Source: G965197675 sp965197675 (lineage in GTDB: Bacteria > Chloroflexota > Dehalococcoidia > Plut-88900). From it: a DNA stretch of 64,000 bases. The translations under genes and the position numbers were made by a program. This document shows positions 51,751-60,062 of this stretch, in pieces. Within the stretch, counting starts at the first letter, position 1. Each line of letters begins with the position of its first letter. Location of the stretch: NCBI GenBank assembly GCA_965197675.1, contig OZ240221.1, forward strand, positions 1,178,001 to 1,242,000, given 5' to 3'. Under the pieces are notes generated by a model, which saw only the letters and a list, made by a program, of their open reading frames with translations, did no database searches and had not been told where the DNA came from.

Positions 51751-51862
51751 CTGTCCCACCCACCCGCCCAGGTAGGTTTTTGTATGTGGAGGCACGTCCC
51801 CCAGACCCCCTGCCAGAGGGATGCTTCCCTCTGGACTCCCTCGGGTGTGATTCTTGGAGGCA
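51751..51862 (-). repeat. Dispersed G-rich repeat R1, copy f
   Basis: CCCACCCACCCGCCC (51755-51769; the opposite strand is a four-tract quadruplex), AGGTAGGTTTTTGTATGTGG, GCACGTCCCCC and the hairpin CCAGAGGGATGCTTCCCTCTGG. It is the reverse of copies a-d. Confidence 0.68.
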
Positions 51863-52271
51863 CAGCCTCTACCTGACGGTAGATAGGCCCAAACTCCCAG
51901 ACAAAGAGGCTCCACCCCTTTGCAATCCCCATTGACAACAAGGAGCCCTCCGTGGGAGTATTTCCGCTCAAATGGTCCGACGAGCTAACCCTGAGCCTGC
52001 CAGGTTCTACCGTCTCGCTACCGACTACCCATTCACCTACTTGAGCCGGTCTCGAAAATCCGATGACTGGCAAAATGGCGAATCGACAGCCCTAATGTGG
52101 ATGAATCTGAACTTGGATCCGCTCGTCTCGATCCTGTCGAAAGACGAAAATCCAACGCTCCAGGGATTTATGAGACAGTCTCACCTCGTTGGAGCATTTT
52201 GGTTGGTTGGTGTTGACTTGAGGAGACCTCGACTATAGGCTACGCCAATATCACCCACCCATTCGGAGGTA
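51863..52271. other. Non-coding stretch
   Basis: No convincing gene. A frame at 51972-52238 has no family resemblance. It contains remnants of the local repeat DNA and a GGAGGT at 52265 that belongs to RidA. Confidence 0.35.
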
Positions 52272-52274
52272 TTG

Positions 52275-52658
52275 ATGATTCGCCATTTTCAACCTCAAGC
52301 CATCCCCGAGTCAAAAGCACCTTTCAGCCAGGTTGTCCTTGACGACACCTTTGCTTATCTCTCAGGGCTAGTAGCAGCTGACTTTCCCGAGGGAGAAGCA
52401 GAACTGGGCGACGTTGCTAGAGAGACCCGAGCGGTATTGAACGCTACTCGTACGACCCTGGAAGAGATCGGTCTCGATATGGGACAGATCGTTCGGACAG
52501 ACGTGCATCTTGCAAACCTGGATGACTTTGATGCCATGGATGGAGCATACCGAGAGTTTTTCGAGGATGGCAAGTATCCAGCAAGAACCACCACGGAATC
52601 CAGCCGACTCTTCGGTGGGAGTCTCGTCGAAATCACTTGTATGGCGAGACTTCGGTAA
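52275..52658 (+). CDS. RidA/YjgF family protein
   Basis: A 127-residue protein with FSQVVLDDTFAYLSGLVA, NATRTTLEEIGLDMGQIVRTDVHLANLDDF and YPARTTTESSRLFGGSLVEITCMA. The catalytic Arg of PAR-T and the Glu near the end are present. It deaminates reactive enamines/imines. ATG 52275 follows GGAGGT. It is surrounded by repeats on both sides. Confidence 0.92.
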   Translation: MIRHFQPQAIPESKAPFSQVVLDDTFAYLSGLVAADFPEGEAELGDVARETRAVLNATRTTLEEIGLDMGQIVRTDVHLANLDDFDAMDGAYREFFEDGKYPARTTTESSRLFGGSLVEITCMARLR

Positions 52659-52705
52659 ATGCGAGGCGCCTGAATATCAGGCGCCCATTATTTCCTAGAT
52701 TCTCT

Positions 52706-52985
52706 GCCTAAATTAGGAGGAAATACCTCGTTGGCGCCTGCCTGGCAGCAGACAGGCCTGAGGTGAAGCGGGTTATGATGGTTCTTGCACAAGAGAAACT
52801 ATCACCAACGAGGTGCACCTATTAAGAAGCAAGCACTCCTGCCATTCCAGTGATTTGAGCCTGTCTCAGAAAGGCAAATACCTTATTCCCATCCTCTCAC
52901 CCAGGTAGGTTTTTGTAGGTGGGGGCGCATCCCCTACCTGGCGGTAGACAGGCCTCTGGACCCCCTCCACGCAGGATTCTGAGAC
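52706..52985. repeat. R2 copy 3 (diverged) followed by R1 copy g
   Basis: R2 words CCTAAATTAGGAGG, CTCGTTGGCGCCTGCCTGG, GACAGGCCTGAGG and TATTAAGAAGCAAGCACTCC lie at 52706-52850. R1 words CTCACCCAGGTAGGTTTTTG, TGGGGGCGCATCCCC and CTCTGGACCCCCTCCACG lie at 52885-52985. Nothing gene-like is in 52986-53189. Confidence 0.6.
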
Positions 52986-53189
52986 CGTGTGGGGAGAAGG
53001 TGACAGTATCTTACCGGATAACCAGAAGTTAACGATGACAGCTTTGAAACCCAAATGGATACGATGTCAGGCATTAGCCTCCAAATCGGTTTTGATCAGG
53101 CCGGTTCTGCTGAGATGCTGCCCAATGCCAAAAGTCCTGCTAGAATCTAAGATCGGGAGAAGTCGTTAAGTAAGAAGAGTTCATAATCG

Positions 53190-54656
53190 ATGAGGTTCCT
53201 CAGTAGCATCCAGCCGTTGCTGTCCACCCCTATACAGCGACAAGTTCTGTTGGCTACGGCCACTGGAAACATGGTGATCCAGATGGCTAGCCTACCCGTA
53301 GCCCTGTCTTTGCCGACCCTCGCGGACGAATTTGGGGTCGATATAGGGACGGCTGCGTGGTTAGTGATCATCTATCTGCTGGGTCTGGGGAGCACCGTTC
53401 TATTGGGGGCCCGAATCGGAGACCAGTATGGCCATGCAAAAGTTTACTTCATAGGAACCATAGTATCGACTATTGGGTCGCTGCTCATTGCCCTATCTCA
53501 GACTATGTGGGAAATCATAGCCTGGAGGGCCCTGAGCGGCGTCGGAGCCGCTTTGATAATGGGCAACGCCAACGCACTTCTAGCGGAGGTTTTTCCTCCG
53601 CATCAACGCGGACGCGCCTTTGGCATCCCCATTACCGGAGCCAGGTTTGGTAGCCTCATAGGTCTCGCCGCCTTCGGGCTGTCATTGCAGTTCGCAAGCT
53701 GGCGCCTCGCTTTTCTTCTCATATTGCCAGCCGGGTTGACAGCGGTAGCAGCTTCCATACCCATAATGCGTTATCGTCAGTGGGCCCCAGTTGAATCTCA
53801 AGGACGCCCCGACTTCATTGGGGGCTTCTTGTTGGCTGCTATTGCAGCAGCCTTAATCCTTTCGGGAAGCCATCTTCACGGAGGAGAAGAGTCGTTTACG
53901 AGCTCGGACGCCCTCTCTTATCACCTACCCATGCACATGTTGTTCCTGGTATTGGTGGGTGTACTCATACTAGTCGAGCGTCGTGTCAAAAACCCAATAG
54001 TTCAACTTCGACACTTCCAACAGAAGTACTTCTCCATGTCTTTGATATCCAACGTGACCTTCCACTTTTCCATGCTAGCCACCTTTACGCTGATCCCTAT
54101 TCTGGTCGAAGAGGGCTACGACATGGCGCCGATCTTCGTGTTGGTTGCCCTGCTCCCCGACGAGGGCATGGGGCTTATAGTTCCTGTATTTGCCGGCTGG
54201 CTATACGACAGATACGGCCCTAAGTTTCTTAGACCTGGAGCGATGATGTTGATTGCCTTAGGCTTTGTTAGTCTCGGTTTCCTGGCCAACCTCATTCCCT
54301 TCTGGGTGTTGCCTTTACTACTGATTCCCATTGCGATTGGGTCGTCGGTGTTCAACCCTGTTAACAATGCAGCCATTATGAGTTCGCTGCCACTAGAGCA
54401 CCGGGGATTCTCATCAGGCATGCTGGAGACAACCAGGGAGTTGGGGCACGCTTTAGGCAGCACGATCTCCGCGGCGGCCCTAGGTGTCATATTGCCGTTA
54501 CAGATAGATGTTCTCCCTGACGTAGAAGTCGCGGGCCATTACATCGAAGCGTTTCAGTTTGCCAGCCTTATGGTGGTGGTAGTGCTGGTGGCTGGTGCGA
54601 CGCTCTCATACTTCCAGAGGCCCGCCCAGCCAACGGCGATAGCTGCTTCACACTAG
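53190..54656 (+). CDS. MFS transporter, DHA2 (14-TM) drug:H+ antiporter-like
   Basis: A 488-residue protein with about 14 hydrophobic helices. TM1-TM2 start ATGNMVIQMASLPVALSLPTLADEF. Motif A appears as GARIGDQYGHAKV, motif C-like as RALSGVGAALIMGNANALLAEVFPPHQRGRAFGI, and a late helix as HRGFSSGMLETTREL. It exports small molecules by proton antiport. The neighbouring genes do not indicate the substrate. The start ATG 53190 has a weak AAGAAGAG. R1 repeats flank it on both sides. Confidence 0.9.
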   Translation: MRFLSSIQPLLSTPIQRQVLLATATGNMVIQMASLPVALSLPTLADEFGVDIGTAAWLVIIYLLGLGSTVLLGARIGDQYGHAKVYFIGTIVSTIGSLLIALSQTMWEIIAWRALSGVGAALIMGNANALLAEVFPPHQRGRAFGIPITGARFGSLIGLAAFGLSLQFASWRLAFLLILPAGLTAVAASIPIMRYRQWAPVESQGRPDFIGGFLLAAIAAALILSGSHLHGGEESFTSSDALSYHLPMHMLFLVLVGVLILVERRVKNPIVQLRHFQQKYFSMSLISNVTFHFSMLATFTLIPILVEEGYDMAPIFVLVALLPDEGMGLIVPVFAGWLYDRYGPKFLRPGAMMLIALGFVSLGFLANLIPFWVLPLLLIPIAIGSSVFNPVNNAAIMSSLPLEHRGFSSGMLETTRELGHALGSTISAAALGVILPLQIDVLPDVEVAGHYIEAFQFASLMVVVVLVAGATLSYFQRPAQPTAIAASH

Positions 54657-54714
54657 AGAGCTGCCCAGATTCCCCACCTCCAACACGCCTCCCTTGGGTG
54701 CCTGTCTAAGAAAG

Positions 54715-54995
54715 GCAAAGGCCTTATCCCCCCCTCCCGCCCAGGTGGGATTTTGTATATGGGGGCACATCCTCTACCTGCCTGTAGAAGACAGGCAGGG
54801 CGTTAGACAGGCCCAACCCTCTGCCAGAGGGAGAACCTCTGCCTGCGCCGAACGCGGCGCAGCAGGTAGGCCTCTGGACTCCCTCCACGCTGGCTTCTGG
54901 GACGGGGTCTCCATGGGAGAGGGCGTGGTGTGGGGCATGGATTCCCGTGTAATGCACGGTAATGACCTGCCTGCTGCAGGCAGGCGGCATGGGGG
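54715..54995 (-). repeat. Dispersed G-rich repeat R1, copy h, plus GTCATT/CCTGCCTGCTGCAGG words
   Basis: CCCCCCTCCCGCCCAGGTGG, GATTTTGTATATGGGGGCAC, CCAGAGGGAGAACCTCTGC, a CTGCGCCGAACGCGGCGCAG hairpin, CCTCTGGACTCCCTCCACG, then ATTCCCGTGTAATGCACGG and CCTGCCTGCTGCAGGCAGGC. It matches other R1 copies and the tail of R3 copy B. Confidence 0.6.
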
Positions 54996-55065
54996 GCTAG
55001 GGTGAAGGAGCCGAGGAATTTGGGATTAATAGTGCGCTTGCGATTAGTGCCAGGGCTTCTATACC

Positions 55066-55830
55066 CTACTGAGCAAGGAACCCCCCGTCTACCGCCATCA
55101 CATGTCCAGTAACGAAGGAAGCTGCATCAGAGCATAGCCACACCACGGGCTCTGCAACTTCTCTTGGCATCCCCTCCCGACCTAGGGGACACTCGTCAAG
55201 GTTGTGAGCTTCGGCCTCTGGGTCGAATGTCTTCAAGTTACGCGTCCTAGGGGTGTCGATGGCGCTAGGGCACACAGCATTCACTCTTATGCCCGACCGG
55301 GCATACTCGATGGCTGCAGTTTTCGTAATGCCTACTACTCCATGCTTGCCAGCGACGTATGGGCAGTCATTCTCCCCTGCAACCAACCCATTGATCGACG
55401 ATGTGTTTACTATAGCGCCGCTGCCCTGCTTGAGCATCTGCCGTATCTCGTACTTCATGCATAGCCAGATGCCCTTTAGATCGACATTTATTATCCTGTC
55501 CCACTCATCCTCTGGATATTCATGGGTAGGCACTCGAGGGCCTTTCCTGGTGGCAGCATTGTTATGGGCGCAATCCAGGCGCCCATAAGCCTCGACGGCC
55601 TTCTTTACCAAAGCCTCTACCTCGTCTGCTTTCGACACGTCTGCTCTCACGAAGATGGCTTCGCCTCCCATATCCTGGATCATGCGCTTCGACTCTTCTC
55701 CACCATCGACGGCGACGTCGGCGATCACCACTTTTGCTCCTTCCCTGGCAAAAGTAAGCCCAGTCTCCCGTCCGATTCCTGAACCGCCACCGGTTACCAG
55801 AGCGACCTTGCCTGACAGGTTTCTCGCCAC
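55066..55830 (-). CDS. SDR family oxidoreductase (classical, catalytic residues present)
   Basis: About 254 residues from GTG 55830, which follows AAGGAGGTG; the frame upstream starts inside that site. VTGGGSGIGRETG, DCAHNNAAT, VNTSSINGLVAGEN, the active-site YVAGK and FVTGHVMAVDGG are standard. Unlike the two SDRs at 37020 and 50729 it keeps S-Y-K. It probably oxidises an alcohol with NAD(P). Confidence 0.93.
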   Translation of the reverse strand: MARNLSGKVALVTGGGSGIGRETGLTFAREGAKVVIADVAVDGGEESKRMIQDMGGEAIFVRADVSKADEVEALVKKAVEAYGRLDCAHNNAATRKGPRVPTHEYPEDEWDRIINVDLKGIWLCMKYEIRQMLKQGSGAIVNTSSINGLVAGENDCPYVAGKHGVVGITKTAAIEYARSGIRVNAVCPSAIDTPRTRNLKTFDPEAEAHNLDECPLGREGMPREVAEPVVWLCSDAASFVTGHVMAVDGGFLAQ

Positions 55831-56059
55831 GATGCACCTCCTTTTCAACCAAATGCCAGCCGGGTACGATCTATATTCTACACCACTCTGGTATAGCCTT
55901 ACCGCTACTTAGAAGCCTCGAAGAGCGGAGTGAAGAGCCAGTAGCGGTTTTCCCGGAAACTGACCCAGGCGCTCACCCAGGAGCCAGATGCCATAGGGGT
56001 AGAGAGACTGTCTCTAGAAGGCTATTAGACGATCTCTATAGGGAAAGAGTGGAAGGGCC

Positions 56060-56079
56060 GACCGGTCAACGGTCTTTTT
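56060..56079 (+). terminator. Rho-independent terminator-like hairpin
   Basis: GACCG (56060-56064), loop GTCAA plus A, CGGTC (56070-56074), then TTTTT, about 90 nt before the LLM gene. It could terminate incoming transcription or act as a leader attenuator. The stem is short. Confidence 0.5.
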
Positions 56080-56165
56080 GATCGTGATTAGGAGAAGCCG
56101 TACGCCCTTGTGATACAATTCCTTCTGTTGATGGCCTTGATTTTTCTCTATCAGAAGGAGGCATC

Positions 56166-57146
56166 ATGAAGTTTGGATTCGATGTTCCAGCGGGTGGCCT
56201 TATCGCCGCGCCTGATCTCTTGATTACTCTCGCAAAGCGTGGTGAGGAGATGGGATTCGATTTCATGAGCATGGGAGATCACATCGTGATGCCGAGGAGT
56301 GTCGCACCGCTGTACCCCTACAGCGAAAGCGGTCTCTACCCAGATGAGCCAGACTATGGAAATCTAGAACAGCTAACCACACTTTCTTTCCTGGCCAGTC
56401 AGACTTCAAGACTTCGCCTTCTAACCGGTGTCATGGTGGTGCCCTATCGGGCACCGGTGTTTACTGCCAAGATACTGGCATCCATCGACGTGCTATCGGG
56501 CGGACGCTTAATCGTAGGATGCGGAGTGGGATGGATGCAGGAGGAGTTCGATGCTTTAGAGGCCCCGCCCTTCGAAGAACGTGGCGCGGTAAGCGATGAG
56601 TACATTCAGGCCTTCAAGGAGCTGTGGACCAGCAAGAATCCCACCTTCGATGGCAAGTACTGTCACTTTTCCAACCTAGCCTTCGTGCCCAAGCCACACC
56701 AAAAGCCCCATCCTCCCATCTGGATCGGTGGTGAGAGTCCTGCTGCATTGCGGAGAGTGGCTCGGTTGGGAGACGCCTGGCTTCCCATTGGAAGCAACCC
56801 CAGATTCCCCGTCGAGACCCCTGATCAGTACTCCGAATACCTGTCCCGTCTTCATCGATATGCTGAGGAGGTCGGACGAGACCCATCGTCGATTGATTTG
56901 GCTTACGAAGCAGACCGCTACAACGATAATGATGCGGAGACTTTACCTAACGGACAAAGGCGGGTATTTACTGGTACACCCACACAGATCGCAGATGATA
57001 TCAAAGGGTTTCAGGAGTTGGGCGTACGGCACATCAGCTTTGGCTTCCTTCCTTTGGGGGAACTACCAGAGGGTGGACTAGACGCCCTGTTAGCCACAAT
57101 GGAGTCCTTTGCCGCCAGGGTGAGGCCACTGGTAGAAGGTGGGTAA
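56166..57146 (+). CDS. LLM class F420-dependent oxidoreductase
   Basis: A 326-residue protein with MGFDFMSMGDHIVMP, RLRLLTGVMVVPYRAPVFTAKI, DVLSGGRLIVGCGVGWMQEEFDAL and PPIWIGGESPAALRRVARLGDAWLP, the LLM/F420 subgroup. AGAAGGAGG precedes the ATG. It converges on the OsmC-type gene with a 1-nt gap between stops. It is closer to classical F420-binding LLM proteins than the one at 44004. Confidence 0.9.
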   Translation: MKFGFDVPAGGLIAAPDLLITLAKRGEEMGFDFMSMGDHIVMPRSVAPLYPYSESGLYPDEPDYGNLEQLTTLSFLASQTSRLRLLTGVMVVPYRAPVFTAKILASIDVLSGGRLIVGCGVGWMQEEFDALEAPPFEERGAVSDEYIQAFKELWTSKNPTFDGKYCHFSNLAFVPKPHQKPHPPIWIGGESPAALRRVARLGDAWLPIGSNPRFPVETPDQYSEYLSRLHRYAEEVGRDPSSIDLAYEADRYNDNDAETLPNGQRRVFTGTPTQIADDIKGFQELGVRHISFGFLPLGELPEGGLDALLATMESFAARVRPLVEGG

Positions 57147-57147
57147 C

Positions 57148-57618
57148 TCACTCCTCCTCTTTGATGTCCGCTTCATAGGTTATCTTTATGGCGTCCTTCA
57201 CGCTCTCGTGGGCGGGACAGCCTTGAGGGTGTACCCGCAATGCCCTCTCCGCGGCATCTCTCTTGCCTGCTGGAATGGTTAAGTCGTAGTAAACTATAAT
57301 CTCTGTGATGCGGATAGTGTGTTCAATCTTCTCGATGCGACCCTCGACTGTCGCCTTGTACTTATCAAGATCCACTTTGATCTCACGCGCCTCCAGCGCG
57401 CGTCGCAACGTGCCGTACATTCAGCCGGCGACGGCAGCAATGATGTGGTCTAAAGTTGAAGCGATGCTGGGCGCCTCTGCTGGCGCTTTGTAATATTCTC
57501 GGAGTGCACCCTGTACTCCATAGACCACAGGCTTGGGCACCTCTCCTAAATAGGCGTACCGCAGGCCATCCTTCATCTCCAGACGAGAGCGGGATATGTA
57601 AACCAACTCATCTGCCAT
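57148..57618 (-). CDS. OsmC-family protein with in-frame TGA, probable selenoprotein
   Basis: Two ORFs in one frame, separated only by TGA at 57423-57421, form a complete OsmC-like protein of 156 residues from ATG 57618 (AAGGGAG upstream). The first 65 residues read MADELVYISRSRL..., STLDHIIAAVAG; residue 66 is TGA; then MYGTLRRALEAREIKVD and later HPQGCPAH with C134. In OsmC peroxidases the first active-site Cys follows exactly this G and precedes a TL-containing helix, and the second Cys is in the C-P-x-H motif. So the TGA replaces the peroxidatic Cys. A hairpin starts 18 nt after TGA and selA is in the window. I infer Sec-dependent hydroperoxide reduction. A nonsense mutation or sequencing error is the alternative. 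Confidence 0.82.
57385..57403 (-). promoter_or_regulatory. Candidate SECIS hairpin for the OsmC-type gene
   Basis: On the minus strand, 17 nt after the TGA, ACGCGC pairs perfectly with GCGCGT around the loop GCTGGAG. Position and size (small hairpin with G in the apical loop inside the coding region) fit the bacterial SECIS rule for SelB. Confidence 0.6.
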
Positions 57619-57722
57619 GTGCTTAGCTCCCTTGTTTAAGATCACATGCTATTTTAGCTTACTAATTCAACCGTAGGGTAAGTCTGTCTTTGTAGGCGGC
57701 CCTTGTGTACGGGAACACAATG

Positions 57723-57751
57723 TTGACATCTCCAAACCTCAACGCTAGATT
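57723..57751 (+). promoter_or_regulatory. Promoter of the amidohydrolase at 57907
   Basis: TTGACA (57723-57728), 17-nt spacer, TAGATT (57746-57751). The same boxes with the same spacing are found at 61400-61428, and the spacers share TCT, C and GC at matching places. Confidence 0.55.
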
Positions 57752-57906
57752 GTCACCTATCATGTGTATCAGGTACGTAATCGTCAGCGCACAGCTGCCT
57801 TGGAACAAATCGTCTGTAAAGCGCCATGCCAAGTAGGCTTCTCCGCAGCTTTGATATGGTGAGTGCGCAACCTATAGAACCGGATCGCTAATACAACGGA
57901 GGACTC

Positions 57907-59025
57907 ATGAAAAACGACTTCAAAGCCATGGACTCAGACATGCACGTCATGGAACCACCTGATTTATGGGAACGCTACATAGACCCAGCCTACAGAGACA
58001 GGGCTCCCAAGGGAAGCTACGAATTTCTGGGCGACATGCGGATCAAAGTGGAGGGCCATCAGCTCCCGTACCAGTTGCCAAGCGGCGTCTATTTCCCAGA
58101 TCCAGGATACGTCAGCGAAAAAGGGTTAGATAAGACATACAGAGTACACGAAGATGCTGACTGGGATGCAAGCTCTCAAGTTCTAGCGATGGACCAGGAA
58201 GGCCTGGACATCGCCGTCCTATATCCAAGCAGAGGTCTGTTTGCGCTGGCGGTGGATGGCATGGACCCTCAACTTGCCGTAGCAATAGCCAGGGCTTACA
58301 ACAACTGGATGTACGATTTCTGCAGCTATGCTCCTGATCGGATCTTCGGAGCGGTCATGGTCTCGCCCTTTGACGTTGAATCCGCCGTGGAGGAAACGAG
58401 GAGAGGAGTGAAGGATCTGGGGTTTAAGGGTGTTTTCCTTCGTCCCAACTTCGTGAATGGACGAAACTGGCACGATCCATACTACGATCCTCTCTGGGCA
58501 GAGATACAGGATCTGGGAGTTCCACTGGGATTTCACGAGGGTTCCAACGCGGCGGTGCCCCAGGTTGGGGCCAGGTTCCAGACCTACATGATGCATCACA
58601 CCTGCTGTCACTCGATGGAACTGATGCTGGCGGTGGTGAGCATGATCGGAGGTGGAGTACTCGAGAGATTTCCTGGTCTGAAAGTGGGCTTCCTGGAGGG
58701 CAATTGCTCCTGGGCGCCATGGCTACTGTGGCGCCTCAACGAGCACTACGAGCTGTCCGGGCGCTTTGAATCCCCGGAGCTAAAGTTGGAGCCTAAGGAG
58801 TACTTTCAGCGTCAGTGCTACGTATCTGTTGAGCCTGACGAGGACCCAGCCGCATGTATTGAAGGCTCCGGCCTGGAAGATACCATCGTCTTCTCTACGG
58901 ACTACCCCCATACCGATAGTAAGTTTCCATACGCTATAGACGCCCTTCTGGAGCTGCCCATCTCCGAGGAGAACAAGGCCAAGTTCCTTTGGAGCAACTG
59001 CGCAATGATGTACGGCTTCTCCTAG
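57907..59025 (+). CDS. Amidohydrolase family protein (ACMSD-like)
   Basis: A 372-residue paralog of the genes at 45010 and 46997: AMDSDMHVMEPPDLWERYIDP, DQEGLDIAVLYPS, YNNWMYDFCSYAPDRIFGAVMV, LGVPLGFHEGSNAAVP, MHHTCCHSMELM and IVFSTDYPHTDSKFPYAIDAL. CGGAGGACTC precedes ATG 57907. Its last 141 nt are repeated at 59757 downstream of a lipoprotein gene. A promoter lies at 57723. Confidence 0.88.
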   Translation: MKNDFKAMDSDMHVMEPPDLWERYIDPAYRDRAPKGSYEFLGDMRIKVEGHQLPYQLPSGVYFPDPGYVSEKGLDKTYRVHEDADWDASSQVLAMDQEGLDIAVLYPSRGLFALAVDGMDPQLAVAIARAYNNWMYDFCSYAPDRIFGAVMVSPFDVESAVEETRRGVKDLGFKGVFLRPNFVNGRNWHDPYYDPLWAEIQDLGVPLGFHEGSNAAVPQVGARFQTYMMHHTCCHSMELMLAVVSMIGGGVLERFPGLKVGFLEGNCSWAPWLLWRLNEHYELSGRFESPELKLEPKEYFQRQCYVSVEPDEDPAACIEGSGLEDTIVFSTDYPHTDSKFPYAIDALLELPISEENKAKFLWSNCAMMYGFS

Positions 59026-59158
59026 ACCCCACTCTCAAATGGCAATGTGAGATTGCTAATAGAGCCACCACGTGTAGCTAGAGAAACATACTATGACAGA
59101 GCTTACTCAATTGAACGACGAGAACGATTCAGGGAGGTTCACGATCTCATCCTTCAGG
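58885..59158 (+). repeat. Direct repeat, copy 1 (274 bp)
   Basis: Nearly identical to 59757-60030 with a constant offset of 872 nt. It includes the end of the amidohydrolase, its stop, the intergenic GAGATTGCTAATAGAGCC and the first 22 codons of the lipoprotein. Confidence 0.9.
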
Positions 59159-59701
59159 CGCCGTTTATTCAACCAGCTCCTGCTTGGGACCGCGCTTGCC
59201 ATGCTGGTGTTCCTGATGTCGCTCACGGGCTGCGGCGCCGGGGACGCTGACGGCCAAGGCCCGTTGGACAAGCGGGAAGCAGAGCGGGTTGCGGCGGAGT
59301 TGGAAGGCCGTTCATTCCGGCAGTTTGACCCCTCTCAAGACGCAAGCCCGAGAAAGGGAATCGTCCTCAGCTTCTTTGGGGGGATCAGCCTTTGGGCCCA
59401 ATACGCCAAAGACGACCGGGCGGTGAACGAGTGGGAGATCAGGGCCAAAGATTATCGCGTCGAAGGCGGTGGTGATGAATCGGAAGTTGCAATCTACTTC
59501 AACGAACCGAGAACGATGCAAGAGTTGCCCACCAAGTGCGACGGCTGCATTGAGATCTCGGGGTTCTCCATTTCAATCAGACATGTGTTCGATGACGGGA
59601 AGATGCGCTTCAAGCTGAATGACCCCGACGGCGTGTTGCCGCCGCCCTTTCCTGTGTTCGAGTCGTGGACCAAGTTTAGGGAAGACGAGATCATCCAGTA
59701 G
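59093..59701 (+). CDS. Putative lipoprotein of unknown function
   Basis: A 202-residue protein with an extended N-terminus (MTELTQLNDENDSGRF), then basic RRRL, a hydrophobic stretch and a lipobox LTGC (C47), so it is likely exported and lipid-anchored. The mature part is charged, with KGIVLSFFGGISLWAQY, KCDGCIEISGF (two Cys) and VLPPPFPVFE. No family is recognised. The first 22 codons come from the 274-bp direct repeat and the rest is unique. No ribosome-binding site is obvious before ATG 59093, so an internal start near the signal sequence is possible. Confidence 0.6.
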   Translation: MTELTQLNDENDSGRFTISSFRRRLFNQLLLGTALAMLVFLMSLTGCGAGDADGQGPLDKREAERVAAELEGRSFRQFDPSQDASPRKGIVLSFFGGISLWAQYAKDDRAVNEWEIRAKDYRVEGGGDESEVAIYFNEPRTMQELPTKCDGCIEISGFSISIRHVFDDGKMRFKLNDPDGVLPPPFPVFESWTKFREDEIIQ

Positions 59702-59756
59702 CAGACAGGAGCAGCGAGCGCAGAGCCGCACCTCGCCCGATGTCGGCAGCCCCCTG

Positions 59757-60030
59757 ATCGTCTTCTCTACGGACTACCCCCATACCGATAGTAAGTTTCC
59801 ATACGCTATAGTTGCCCTTTTAGAGTTGGACAGTTCCAAGGAGAACAAGGCCAAGTTCCTTTGGGGCAACTGCGCAACGATATACGGCTTCTCCTAGACC
59901 CCACTCTCAAATAGCAATGTGAGATTGCTAATAGAGCCACCACGTGTAGCTAGAGAAACATACTATGACAGAGCTTACTCAATTGAACGACGAGAACGAT
60001 TCAGGGAGGTTCACGATCTCATCCTTCAGG
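59757..60030 (+). repeat. Direct repeat, copy 2, holding a truncated amidohydrolase end
   Basis: It repeats 58885-59158. The coding part gives a 45-residue amidohydrolase C-terminus (IVFSTDYPHTDSKFPYAI... ending CATIYGFS) with no N-terminal part, plus a short MTELTQLN frame that stops at about 60056. Copy differences, for example VALLELDSS versus DALLELPIS, show it came from a related gene rather than an exact duplication. Confidence 0.85.
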
Positions 60031-60062
60031 GGCCGTTCATCCAGCCAGAACCTATAAGGCCG

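Noticed and set aside
51468..52073. Long minus-strand frame similar in part to a frame at 31118-31420
   Set aside because: The resemblance (ERHKSLLQ...HLRGD) is just translation of the shared R2 repeat on its non-sense strand; no start site or domain.
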